Below, piece after piece: positions 30,866-42,194 of a stretch of DNA of 64,000 nucleotides (position 1 is the stretch's first letter; each line of letters begins with the position of its first letter). The position numbers were made by a program, and so were the translations under genes. The DNA comes from Globisporangium splendens (taxonomy: Eukaryota; Oomycota; Peronosporomycetes; Pythiales; Pythiaceae): the NCBI GenBank assembly GCA_006386115.1, contig VFIW01000005.1, positions 496,001 to 560,000 of the forward strand, written 5' to 3'. Below the pieces are notes generated by a model. It was not told the origin of the DNA. It searched no databases and saw nothing but the letters and a program-made list of their open reading frames with translations.

Positions 30866-31724
30866 GGCGCTCAGTGCGTTTCGTTCGTTACGCTGTGGAA
30901 TTCGACGCTAATTCGCAGCCCAATAGACCGATTCGCGAGTGAGGATTGTCCGCTAGACGACCACACGCACAGATGGGAGGATCCACACACAGACGCACAG
31001 CTGGGAAATGGTCACGAAATGGCGATGGCAGCTGAAGAAGATGCGGCGGATGGCGCGAGAAAGAGCAAATGACCGAGGGAGGAGCGCCTGCTATTTATTT
31101 CCCCATAGTGAACGCAGCGCCTGTTTTTTTTTCGAAACACCTGGTTGCTGCTGCATTTTGCGGCAGAGAAAAAGAAAAAGATCTTTCCGCTGGAAACGCC
31201 GTCGTCACACGATGCAAATAGAAGAAGGCTATTGGCACAGTTGGGATGCGACAGGGAGCATCCGGACAAGCGTATACTTTTAAATCAGGCGCAAGGGAAA
31301 CTGCAGCAAAAAGGACAGGGCATTTCGAGACGGACGGATCGTTTCCGAGGCACCAAGCAAGGATTGATACCCACAACTGTCGTATGTCCTTCCACATTTT
31401 AGTTGCCCATTACAAAATCTCTGTGACGTCATAATTAGAGAGTTTCAGCAACAGCCTGATGGCGCAAAGTGCATGCGGAGAATGAAGCAGACTCAATAGG
31501 AAGCAACGAGGAGCAGCTATTGCAGTGCTGTCCGGATGGAGTGGCGTGTATACTTGCACCCCTGTACCCGCACAACATTGCGCAACGGCGTTACATTCGT
31601 GCGGCTTCCCCTGATCCTCGCGCACGCTGATAGGGGATGAAATTTTTAACCCAGGACCTTATTCGCTCTTGCTCGGAGTCATTTTCTTTGTTCGAGCTGC
31701 TAACGACTCGGGGAAGTGGAGTGG

Positions 31725-32030
31725 TGGCCATTTGTCTTCGCGTAAGTGGAGACCTCTCATTCTTTTACAAGTTTAAGTTGCGTTGCACAGGCATGCATTC
31801 CATTTCGAAAAGGCTTGTTGCTTCCTCCTAAACCAGCCAACCTTGACGCCAGGCTCAATAACACCTGCTGATTAAACCCGGAGGAAAATGAATCGCTACA
31901 AGCAGCGCGTCTTGCTTCTCAATCCAGCGAGTTCCTTCAAGTGCGAGCCTACAGATTATTTTAGCCTTGAAAGCCAACTCTGCTGCACCCGCTTGATGAG
32001 GGTCTCCACTTACGTGGTGACAAATGGCCA
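31725..32030. repeat. Imperfect inverted repeat, possible MITE
   Basis: The arms 31725-31754 and 32001-32030 match at 27 of 30 positions when one is reverse-complemented (TGGCCATTTGTC...GTAAGTGGAGACC). They enclose 246 bases with no ORF of note. Size and structure suit a miniature inverted-repeat element. I find no clear target duplication beside the arms, so it may be an old copy or simply a foldback sequence. Confidence 0.55.
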
Positions 32031-32700
32031 CTTGACCGCTTACTGAGGTTGCAACTCTCATTCCTTCGTTCCCCTGACTGTGAATCCATCTTTCGGCTGT
32101 TTTCGAGTGTGATTACGATCTCGCGCAAAGGTGCTGAACCCTTTTCTGAAGTCTTCGCGAGTGTGTCGCTTTGAGATCAGCATGAAGAGGAGGAGGATGG
32201 ACGCATCATTTTGTGTGTGGACTCACTGTTGCCTCGTGACGCGGGCTTGTCCATTTAGAGAGAGAGAGAGAGAGCAAGAGGCAATGGGTGGAGACCAGCC
32301 TCAGTTGCAGAGGCTTTTGCAACGTGGTCTCAAAAAGACAGCCCACGTGACGAGACTGGGTTCTAATGCCTTGGAAGATGGTGATGAATGGAAATTCAGA
32401 GCCCTCTGTAAAATGCCTCGAAGCAACAACGCCGTAAGACTCGCGCGGTCTTCCCGCTGATGGATGCTTGCAACTTGCACTTGCTGCTCGGTGGGAAGCA
32501 AACCAGCGCATAATCAGTACACGTATACTTTTAAACTCCAACATCGAATGGGAGGCATTTGCTTGTGCACTCGACTGTGGCGATAGCCTTGCATCTTTGT
32601 AAGATGGCACTCCCTCTCTAAAGTGATGTCGTATCCTCACGACTCAAAGTGAGCATTGATCCCGGAACGTTCGTTAAGACGATCCATCCACCCAAGTTGC

Positions 32701-32842
32701 ACCCATTCCTCCCATCACACAAGTCGAAAACCCAGATCCATTTTCATCCTGTCGTTCAAGTTGAACCCATTCATTTAATGCTTATCCACAATGCACCCAT
32801 TCATCTGATCCAGCTCACTCCACACCTATCGTCCACCCATTC
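32701..32842 (+). promoter_or_regulatory. ACCCATTC cluster upstream of RCC1-BTB gene
   Basis: Four exact copies of ACCCATTC occur at 32701-32708, 32765-32772, 32795-32802 and 32835-32842, all on the plus strand, 106-247 bases before the ATG at 32948. The unequal spacing is more like a set of binding sites than a tandem repeat. Function is inference. Confidence 0.4.
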
Positions 32843-32947
32843 AACCATTGACTATCCTTAATAACCCATCGCACCCCTTCGTCTCGTTTCCTGGGTGGTT
32901 CTCTTTTGTCATGCCTGCCTGCAAAAAGCGCATCCAAACACGACAAA

Positions 32948-35619
32948 ATGGCACTGAACAACCGGAAGGAACAGCTCGTCGGCAGCGACAGTGACGACCA
33001 CGACAGCGCGAGCGGAGGCGTCTACAGCTTCGGACAGGTGCGTCATTCATTCGTACACCCATGTGCTCTTTATAGCATGACACCCGCACTTGTGGATGAG
33101 ATGGATGCTTATCACAGACACACTTGTGCATGTGCAGAACTCGTATGGGGAGTTGGGTCATGGCGACACGACGGACCGCGCCACGCCGACGCGGATAATG
33201 GACGCAGCACTGCAAGAGAGCCAGCATGTGGTGGACGTCGCGTGCGGAAATGAACAGACTGTGCTACTCTGCGGTGCGTATATGCATGCAATATGCGGAT
33301 GTGGACTTGTGCCATTTTGATTGTATGCGTATTGCGTGTATGGACAAATGCGGACTTTGCATGCTGTTGAAGGTGCAACGGAGTGCTTACATTGTCTACA
33401 ATGTGTTCTTGTGTGTTTACACAGCAAGTGGCGATGTATATGCATGCGGATACAACGACAGGTAAGAGGAAGCAGCCCTATGTGCAGTCTATCCATTTAT
33501 GTCACGCAGCATCCAACATGGTCCACACAAACATATGCAAATGTTTGCCTTTTTATATAGTGGACAATGCGGAACGGGGTCAACAGAGCGTGTGTCAACC
33601 CTGCGCGTGGTGTCTGCACTATCGGGGAAGAACATCGTGCACGTGTTCTCAGGCAACGGCTGCGAGCACCTGGCAGCGCTCAGCGCCTCGGGCACACTCT
33701 ACACGGTCGGCTTCAACAGCCGCGGCCAGTTGGGCCATGGCACCACGGTCTCCACGTCCGAGCCCGCGTCCATATGCGCGGAAGAACATGCAGGCGACGA
33801 TACTGGCGAGGGCATCGTGGGCAAGCGCGTGATGGACGTGGCGTGCAGCTACTTCCACACGGCCATCGTGACCACGGACGGTGCGCTCTACGCGTGCGGT
33901 CGCAACGATTTCGGCCAGTTGGGCACGAGTGACGGCGTCGACAAGCACGTGCCGCACCCCGTGCGCTTCTTCTTCCGCCACCCCGTGCTCGCTGTCGCTT
34001 GCGGACAGCACCACACGCTCGCGTCCCTTAGTTCGGGTGGGCTCGTTGCCTTTGGGAAGAACGATCATGGTCAGCTGGGCTTGGACCATGGCTCAGGCCC
34101 AGTGACTGAGCCCACGCGCGTGTTAGGTGCTCTGGAGCACGCCGTCATCCCGAAGCTTGCGTGCGGGTACTACCACAGCGTCGCGGTCACGGACGACGGC
34201 GCCGTGTACACGTTTGGAAGGAACGACTATGGCCAACTGGGACTCGGTCACACCAAGAACGTCGCCGCCCCAACGGTTTGTGACTATAAATCTTGTACAC
34301 ATACTTAATGCAACCTGACAAATCTGTATTTGCTCGTAAAATGTTGTGTATATGCGCAGCTTGTGGAGACGCTAGCGCGTGTGCGCATCTTGCAGGTCGC
34401 GTGCGGCTGCTACCACACGCTCGCGCTCTCGGACGACGGCAAAGTGTACCCGTTCGGACGCAACAACCACGGCCAACTGGGGCTCGAGACGACCCGCGAC
34501 TGCCTCAGTCCGCAGCTCATCCCGTCATTACGCAACCAGTTTGTGCGCAAGGTATGCATGTTTTTCTTTGCTTTGAAGTGTCGCGAGTATGCAGAAAGCC
34601 ATGCCGAACTCTCTTTGTGTATATAGGTCGCTGCAGGATTCTACCATTCGGTGTGCCTGACGGGAGACCCCGATGATGTCGGTGGCATTGCAGGTTCAGG
34701 CAAAGCAAATAAAGCCACGCTGAACTCCGACCTGCGCCGCCTGCTCAACAACCCGGACGCCCACAGCGACGTCACATTCCTCGTCGAGGGTCAACCGTTT
34801 TACGCACACCGCTGCATCCTCATGGCGCGTTGTGAGCCCCTAGAGAAAATGTTCGATGGCCGCATGAACGATGCCGCGCAGCCGCATATCGTGATCCCCG
34901 ACTACTCCGCAAGTGTGCATTTTTTTACTGTGTCTGTATGCTTCGAGTTTTGATTAATGATCTATGATGCTTTACCCCATGTCGCTCTATTCGTGGCACA
35001 GTACGACGTGTTTGCTGCGCTGATGGAGTTTCTGTACACCGACCAAGTGGCGGCATTGACGAATGCGAATGTCGAAGCAGGTACGCTGAAGTAAAACAGT
35101 GTTAGAATTTTGATTATGTGTGCTTGACGACTTCTGTTGTTGCGCGTAGAGTTTCTGTTGGAGCTGCTGGCGCTGGCAGATCAGTATCTCGTCACCAATT
35201 TGTGCAGGTATCTCATGTTTTTTGTCGGTTTGTTGGTGGCCGCTGACAAATGGATGGATGGGGATATCTGGATATGATTTCGTGTTGCAGTTTGTGTGAA
35301 CATGCGATTCTGCGGATTCTGTCGGTGCAGAATGCGTCGTTGCTGCTACAAACCGCACATTTCCGCGACGCGTATGCGCTGAAAAAACGCTGCCTGAGCT
35401 TCATTCTCGACCGCTTTGGCGAAGTAATCGCGACCGAGGTACGCGTTGTCAAGATCCAAATCTGTGGGAGTGTGCATGCTGAAGAAACCTTGATTGTCTC
35501 TGTCTTTATCTGATTGTGCCTGGACATAGACATTTGTGAGCTTGCCGCCACCACTTTTACAAGAAGTGCTGCTCCTCGCGTCTCGACATGGTGTCGTCAT
35601 CCCCAATCAAAAAGAATAG
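32948..35619 (+). CDS. RCC1-repeat and BTB-domain protein (RCBTB-like)
   Basis: Ten exons (32948-33037, 33138-33273, 33425-33461, 33561-34275, 34360-34551, 34627-34908, 35002-35080, 35150-35207, 35291-35438, 35530-35619) join to 608 residues. The first 400 residues form an RCC1-type beta-propeller with repeats of the form 'GRNDFGQLG', 'GKNDHGQLG', 'GRNDYGQLG', 'GRNNHGQLG'. From about residue 431 there is a BTB/POZ domain ('SDVTFLVEGQPFYAHRCIL', 'LMEFLYTD'), followed by a BACK-like helical tail. Family members are usually adaptors for cullin-3 ubiquitin ligases; substrate unknown. The sixth intron appears to use a GC donor (34909). It converges on the BCKDH E2 gene with 96 bp between stops. 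Confidence 0.92.
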
Positions 35620-35715
35620 TCACACACAAGTCGTCACAAGGACGACTCTGGTATGAGAAAGTGTAAAAGATTATATAACGAACTATTTGCGATGGCTCCC
35701 TCTCCCTCCTTCTGT

Positions 35716-37434
35716 TTAATTCATTTCCGAGAGCATGGCCACGGGCGTCTCTAAATATTGCTTCCACTGGTTGGAGAATCGCGCCATGGTCGCGCCGTCG
35801 ATCACGCGGTGGTCGCCGCTCCACGACACGTTCATCACGCGCACAGGCGCCACACTGACGCCATCCTCGAGGAACCGCGGCAGCGTCTGGATCTTGCCGA
35901 TCGCGCCGATCGCGACCTGCGGCAGCAGGATCACGGGACTCATGTACGTGCCGCCAATGCTGCCAATGTTTGAGATCCTGTCATATTTACAAGACATGAG
36001 TTAGTTCAATGGTCCATTTAGCAACAGTAGCATGCAACAGGCACAACGTACGAGAAGGTACCGCCGGTGAGGTCGGCTGGCGTGAGTTTGCCCGCCGTCG
36101 CGAGCGTCTGCAGCCGGTTGAGCTCTTCGGCGATCTGCAAGATGCTCTTGTTCTGCACGTCCTTGACGTTCGGCACGATGAGACCCGCTGGCGTGTCCAT
36201 CGCGACCGAGATGTTGTGCGCCGCGACGTAGGTGACGCTCGTCTCGTCGGCGCTGACCGTCGCGTTCAGGCTCGGGTACCGCTTGAGCGCCAGCGACGCT
36301 GCCTTGATGATGAACGGCATGAACGAGAGCTTGATACCGCGCTGCTCGGCGAGCGGCTTCAGGTCGTTGCGCAACTGATAGAGCGCATCCATTTGGATCT
36401 CATCCGCGTAGCCAAAGTGTGGAATCTGGAGTGCTGCGTTCATGGACTTGACCATCATCTTTTGCATTGCTATAAGAAACAAAACAAGTAAACAGCTATT
36501 AGCAATGCGCACCGGCACAACAAGCGCAAACATGCAAGTGGTACGTACGAGAAAGTGCAACAACGACGTCTTGCTCCAGGTACGACGCGCTTGCACTAGT
36601 GGCGGAAGACACAGCCGCCGCCGCAGTCGTGGCCGTCGAAGCCGCAGACGCGTCAACCTTTGGTTGCGACGCAAGCATGCGAATGTGCTCGAGCAAGTCT
36701 TCCTTCAAAAGACGACCGTCTGGACCCGTGCCCACGACCTCGAGCAAGTCGATTCCGTGCTCCTTGGCGAGACGGCGCACCGACGGTGATGTGAGTACGC
36801 GGTCGTCCGAACCCCGCTGTTGGCGAGCGGCAGCGTCACGCAGCGGCGACACAGGGGAAACCTCCACCACTGGGACCGCAACCGCAACAGGTGCCGCTTG
36901 TTTCTTTGGAGCCACAGGCGTGGGCGACGCACGACGTGGAACAGGCGACACCGGCGACGACTTGTTGGACGACGCAGCCGACGCCTCGAACGCCGCGGCG
37001 GTGGCCTCATCGACGTCAATGTCGATCAGCGTCGAACCCACCTTGGCCATCTCGCCCAGCTTGTAGTGCACTTTCTTCACGACACCATCATATCGACTCG
37101 TGATTTCCACCGTCGCCTGCAAGCAACACATTCGAATAAGTCCATCACGTTCGCTCTATACGCACTAATACACACTGCACTGCATTACCTTGTCGCTCTG
37201 CACTTCGCAGACGTTCTGGAACTGCTTGATCGAGTCGCCCTCCTTCACGAACCACTGCAGCACCTCCACCTCGGCGATGCCCTCGCCAATGTCCGCGAGC
37301 TTGAACGGGATCTCGGGGAACGCCGCCACGCTGCTGCGGTGGAAGCTGCGCACAAGGGCAGTGGAGGAGGCAGAGGAGCCCATCGCGTATCGCGAGGTCA
37401 GCGACTGGAAGCGGCGTGCCAGCAGCATCTTCAT
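35716..37434 (-). CDS. DBT: Branched-chain alpha-keto acid dehydrogenase E2 (dihydrolipoyl transacylase)
   Basis: Four exons (37189-37434, 36549-37116, 36052-36469, 35716-35977) give 497 residues. Order: a mitochondrial presequence (about 1-40); a lipoyl domain with lipoyl Lys82 ('EVQSDKA', spanning intron 1); a Pro/Ala-rich linker; an E3-binding domain ('[16 protein letters not shown]', '[14 protein letters not shown]'); and the catalytic acyltransferase domain ending with '[10 protein letters not shown]' (His467 catalytic). The sequence '[16 protein letters not shown]' is typical of branched-chain E2 rather than pyruvate or oxoglutarate E2. The protein forms the 24-mer core of BCKDH in valine, leucine and isoleucine breakdown. 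Its partner E1-beta is encoded 3.3 kb to the right. Confidence 0.94.
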
Positions 37435-38256
37435 GGGTTGGTGACGGCTATTGTGGGAATGAAGAGCTCCAAAGTGTTGCTTGAAGCCTAAAAGGTGTTC
37501 GTTCTGAGAGGTACACGCTTGGGTCCCGACTTGGAGTTGCTGCTCGCAATAGTGGCCTCTCTGCTTCGTCCTATACAGAGTATTGGACGAAATGCATACA
37601 AGCGTCAATTAAAGCGATTTCAAGAGGCGATGTAAATCTGAGGAGGGATAGGGTGTGACGTCGCCCTCTGCTTTGATCATCAAGTTGAACCAGTCAACTT
37701 CAAGGAGAGTGGCGAAAATACCTAGAGTAGGACGAGTACAGTAAGATCTCTAAAATTAAGACCTCTGCTGGCAATGGACAAGTGGACGAAAGCGTATTAC
37801 AACAATGTTGTGGGGGATTGTATTCGCGCCTACAAACGCTGACCATCATGCGTGCATTTCGTGGAGCGCTCCTCCTCTTTTCATTCTTCCATTAAGTTCA
37901 CCCAAGGTTCACTCCGCGGCGATAAATAAATGACGACGGATAGTGCGCAAGGATTTGTGTTGCGAAAGAAAGAAATTGCAAATCGGTGCTCGACAAATAG
38001 ACCATGGTACTTCACACTCTTGCCCATATTACGCATACCGGTTCTTACTTGCTTCCGCTGCTCAGAGATGAAGAATGGAGTTGATCCCGTCCGTTCTGTT
38101 CTAATTTAAGTGTGCTCCTTGATAAATCACCGCATGTCGTGTTTCTTGATTGGAGGGCTGTGGGATCAAGATATTCATACAAGGAGGGTTCACTGTACTA
38201 CTACCCTCGAATCATTTGCCCTCCCATTTTGCAATATCGAAAATCAACGTGGCAGA
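37435..38256. other. Divergent promoter region, 822 bp
   Basis: This separates DBT (minus) and xylulokinase (plus). On the minus strand TTCATTCC (37463-37456), 22 bases before the DBT ATG, matches the oomycete initiator consensus YTCANTYY at all eight positions. No gene is visible in between; ORFs that run into the xylulokinase frame from 38110 lack a sensible N-terminus. Confidence 0.45.
37456..37463 (-). promoter_or_regulatory. Initiator-like motif upstream of DBT
   Basis: TTCATTCC on the minus strand matches the oomycete initiator consensus YTCANTYY at all eight positions and is 22 bases before the ATG. A following CACAATAG loosely resembles the flanking promoter region (CAWTTT) that often accompanies it. 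Short leaders are usual in oomycetes. Confidence 0.45.
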
Positions 38257-40131
38257 ATGACCGCGCAAGAAGCTCACAACGCGCTCTTCCTGGGGATCGA
38301 CTGCTCCACGCAGAGCATGACGGCTGTCGTCACGAGTGCGCGGGGTGATGTTGTCCATGAATGCGCTTTCCGCTTCGACGAGAAATTCCCCCAGTACGGT
38401 ACAGCGAACGGCGTCCTGCGGCTTCGCGACATCCGCGACAACGAAGTGGTCGTCATCCCGTCGCTCCTCTTCGTCGATGCGCTCGATGCAGTGCTGGAAG
38501 ATCTCGCAGCAAGTGGCAAAGTGAAGCTGTCGGCTGTCAAGAGCATCAGCGGTAGTGCGCAGCAGCATGCGTCGGTGTATTGGGCGAAGGGATTTTCGCT
38601 CCAGGAGAGTTTGAATGCTGCTGATCCAAGCTCCCGCCTCGTTGACGTGCTGAAGAGCTACAACCAAAAGAGTCCATTCTACTTGGAGCACGGTCCGAGC
38701 TGGATGGATAGCTCCACCACCATGTTCTGCGAAGCGCTTGAGAAGGAGATCGGAGGTGCCGACCGCGTCGCTCAGATCAGCGGCTCACGAGCCTATGAGC
38801 GATTCACGGGCAATCAAATCGCAAAGCGTATTCACGATGATCCAGAATTCCTCAACCAAGTTGGCCGCATCGCACTTGTGTCTTCTATGTTGACGTCTCT
38901 CTTATGTGGCGAGTACACGCCAATTGATGAGAGCGACGGCTCTGGCATGAATTTGCTCGATGTTCGCGCTCGACAATGGTCTCCGGAGCTTTTGAAGGCG
39001 ACCGCCAAGTTCAGTCCTGTCCCCGATGCTCCAAAGCTATTGGAAGCTGCGCTCGGGAGTGCTGTTGCCAAGCCATACAACACGATTGGTCATGTTCACC
39101 CATACTTCCAGAAGAAATTCGGGCTCTCTCCCGAATGTGTGGTCGTCCCGTTCTCCGGCGACAACCCGTGCTCACTCGCGGGTATTGGGCTGTCCAAGTC
39201 AGGCGAAGTCGGCGTCTCGCTGGGCACGTCCAGCACGCTCATGGCGGTTGTGCCAACGGACGAGGCACGCACGTCTGGCCAAGAAGGTCATTTCTTCAGC
39301 AGCCCCATTGACCCCGACAGCTTGATGGTTTGTGTGGCTTGAACCTGAGTATTTGCTTTTCTTTGCTCTCTCTCTCATCGGACACGTGGCTGATCTTTTG
39401 TTCGTTCTGTCCCGCGATGCTTCACAATAGACCATGATCTGCTTCAAAAACGGCTCGCTGACGCGCCAGGTGCGAATGCGTTTTTTCTTCGTATGCCCGT
39501 GTTTTCTGCCAGGAGGCTGACTGGACTCGCTGTTTAATCACAGGAGGTTCGAGATCTTCGAGCGAACAAGTCGTGGGACGACTTTGACGCCATGCTTCGA
39601 GCCACACAACCTGGGAATGACGGCACAATTGGCTTTTACTTTAGCGATCCAGAGATCACACCGTCAACTGCGAAAGCTGGCGTGATCGGTTTCAATGCCT
39701 CTGACGAAGTGGTCGATCTGCAAGCATTGTCGAGTGAGGTGGAAGTCCGCGCGGTCATCGAAAGTCAATTTCTATCGATGCGGCTCCACGCCGAGCGTCT
39801 TGGCGTGACGCAGCCACCGCAGCGTCTGATTGTCGTCGGTGGTGCGTCGTCCAACACGAGCATGCTCCAAGTCCTCGCAAACGTGTTCAATGCGCCAGTG
39901 TACCGCCTCACATGCGCCACGAACTCGGCTGCGCTCGGTGGTGCGTTCCGTGCGCAGCATGGGCTCGTGTGTGCACAGTCTCCCGACGGCTCCTTTGTCG
40001 CGTTCGAGCAGAGCGCTGGTCTGGATTTCGCTCTCGCAGCGAATCCCGACGCAGCGGCGGCGCAGGTCTACACGAGCATGCTGCCGCGCTTCGAGAAGCT
40101 GGAGGCTCGCGCTGTAGCTCTCTCGAGTTGA
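38257..40131 (+). CDS. XYLB: D-xylulose kinase
   Basis: Three exons (38257-39327, 39431-39469, 39544-40131) give 565 residues. It belongs to the FGGY kinase family: 'LFLGIDCSTQSMTAVV' is the first phosphate-binding motif, 'SGSAQQHASVYW' and 'PSWMDSST' fit the xylulose-binding region of the eukaryotic XYLB branch, 'GVSLGTSSTLM' is the second phosphate motif and 'IVVGGASSNTSMLQVLANV' the adenosine motif. It phosphorylates D-xylulose to xylulose 5-phosphate for the pentose phosphate pathway. Exon 2 is only 39 bases. The ATG at 38257 was chosen because it starts directly before the conserved core. Confidence 0.92.
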
Positions 40132-40724
40132 TCCTGCGGCGGTTCTTCTTCTTTGCCATGCTGCTGTGGCGCATGGGAGCGACCGTTTGAAGGTTGGAAC
40201 TGCAACTTCAAGCTCCTTTTTGTTCTTTTGTTCTCTCATAGCGAATACCGCTAACGATCACAGCAGTTTTTGTCGCCTACACAAATGAAACATCTTGCTC
40301 AGGTCGGTTCCCTGTTTATCATAATGAAGTTTCTGCACAACATAATATCATGCCAACTGTAGTCTGAGCCTGATTCTCTCGATCTGAGTCGGAGAGGCAA
40401 CTCAGCTGTTTGGAAGAACAGTGTGGCGATCCCTAATCGCCTGCCGCCTTCCAAACACCCAAGTTGAGGTCCCGCACGCTACTGTCACCAGCTGCGCTGA
40501 CACCCCCAAAAAACCTCAAGGTTCTTTACGCTTTGCGCGTTGAAGCTGCTTGTGCAAGAGTGAATGTTTGCGCCGCGCCAGTCGTGATTATAGGAACAAC
40601 GTCCACATATATCGCACACTATTCCGCATTGGGACGGACGCATGCAACAGCAGTGCGCATAACGCCATCCGCGCATTCCTCCGCACTCCCCTCAGCGCAG
40701 ACACCTCTGTGTATCCGCACCATA
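40132..40724. other. Intergenic, 593 bp
   Basis: This lies between tandem genes. The frame of the following gene is open from 40464, but that extension is not presequence-like, so I treat it as 5' leader. No other feature is seen. Confidence 0.4.
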
Positions 40725-42003
40725 ATGAGCGCCATGACCTCTCGATCGTCTCGACAGGTGCTCAAGTCGCTGCGTCGCGCGCTGCACACGTCTGCCGTGC
40801 AACCCGCTGCTGCTGCCGCCGCGTCGTCTGCGCTGGCGTCGGCGCCGCGCGAGACCGTGCAGATGAACATGTTCACAGCGATCAACGACGCGATGCGCGT
40901 CGCGATGACGACGGACCCGAGCGCCGTCGTGTTTGGCGAGGATGTCGCGTTCGGCGGTGTGTTCCGATGCTCCGTGGACCTGAAGGACGAGTTTGGCGCC
41001 GACCGCGTGTTCAACTCGCCGCTCTGTGAGCAGGGCATCGCCGGCTTCGCCATCGGCTATGCATCGACGGGACGCACGGCCATCGCGGAAATCCAGTTTG
41101 CGGATTACATCTTCCCCGCGTTTGATCAGGTATGTGTGTGCATGTCGTGCCAGCATGAGGAAACGCTAGTCTCTGACCAATACCGCTTTCATCTTGTGTA
41201 TGTGGCAATAATCGCGCAGATTGTGAATGAAGCTGCCAAGTTTCGCTATCGTTCGGGTGGTGAATTCAACTGTGGCAAGTTGACGTTCCGTGCGCCGTAT
41301 GGTGCTGTCGGTCACGGTGGCCACTACCACTCGCAGTCCCCAGAAGCCTACTTTACACACACACCCGGCTTGAAGGTCGTGATGCCGCGCAACCCGATCA
41401 AGGCCAAGGGACTTTTGCTGGCGTCGATCCGCGACCCGAACCCCGTCGTGTTCTTTGAGCCAAAGGCGCTCTACCGTGCGTCCGTGGCCGAGGTTCCCGT
41501 GGGCGATTACGTGGAAAACCTCGGCGAAGCCGATATTGTGTCGCGCGGCAGCGACGTCACCGTCGTTGGGTGGGGAGCCCAGATGCGCGTGCTCGAAGAG
41601 GCGTGCGCCTACGCCGAAGAAGTTGGCATCAGCTGCGAACTCATTGATCTCCAGACCATTTTCCCATGGGACGTCGACACAATCGAGCAATCCGTGCGCA
41701 AGACCGGCCGACTGGTAGTCAGTCACGAAGCACCGGTACGTCTTGTTGTTTGCTGCCAATGCTTGTGTGTCTACTTCTTTGTTTTGCTGACTTTTGTAAC
41801 ATCTTTCTCTTTCTCTACAGCAAACGGGTGGTTTTGCCGCCGAAATTGCGACGACGATCCAGGACCGTTGCTTCCTGAGCCTCGAAGCCCCGATCCAGCG
41901 AGTGTGTGGCTACGACACGCCGTTCCCGCTCGTGTTCGAGAAATACTACGTCCCTGATGCACTGAAGAACTTTGAAGCGATCAAGAAAGTCATGGACTTC
42001 TAA
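40725..42003 (+). CDS. BCKDHB: Branched-chain alpha-keto acid dehydrogenase E1 beta
   Basis: Three exons (40725-41129, 41220-41735, 41821-42003) give 367 residues. About 40 residues of Arg/Ser/Ala-rich mitochondrial presequence precede the core. Core motifs typical of the branched-chain beta subunit are '[19 protein letters not shown]', '[16 protein letters not shown]', '[19 protein letters not shown]', '[10 protein letters not shown]', '[17 protein letters not shown]' and '[10 protein letters not shown]'. With E1-alpha it decarboxylates branched-chain 2-oxo acids using thiamine diphosphate and passes the acyl group to E2, encoded nearby at 35716-37434. It converges on the DENN gene with 191 bp between stops. 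Confidence 0.94.
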
Positions 42004-42194
42004 GTAAGAACTCTATATACTCGCTTGTGGCACAACATTCAACCTCACGCACATGGCTGCTTTCGCCAGAAAGCCATGACTACTATTATATATAGACACC
42101 GAACAAGGTTTTCATCAACACCACTCATGCACTGCTCATTTTCGTTCTCGTCTATTGTGGATTTACTTACTTTATAACTTTGTGGCATTTCTCT

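Larger units (their letters stand above)
30866..32947. other. Intergenic, 2.1 kb, with inverted repeat and motif cluster
   Basis: No gene is convincing. The stretch contains a 30-bp inverted repeat (31725-31754 and 32001-32030), an AG microsatellite at 32257-32274, and four copies of ACCCATTC at 32701, 32765, 32795 and 32835 leading up to the RCC1-BTB gene. ORFs of 60-115 codons here lack domains. Confidence 0.5.

Noticed and set aside
40464..40724. N-terminal extension of BCKDHB
   Set aside because: The frame is open, but the residues do not look like a mitochondrial presequence, whereas those after 40725 do.
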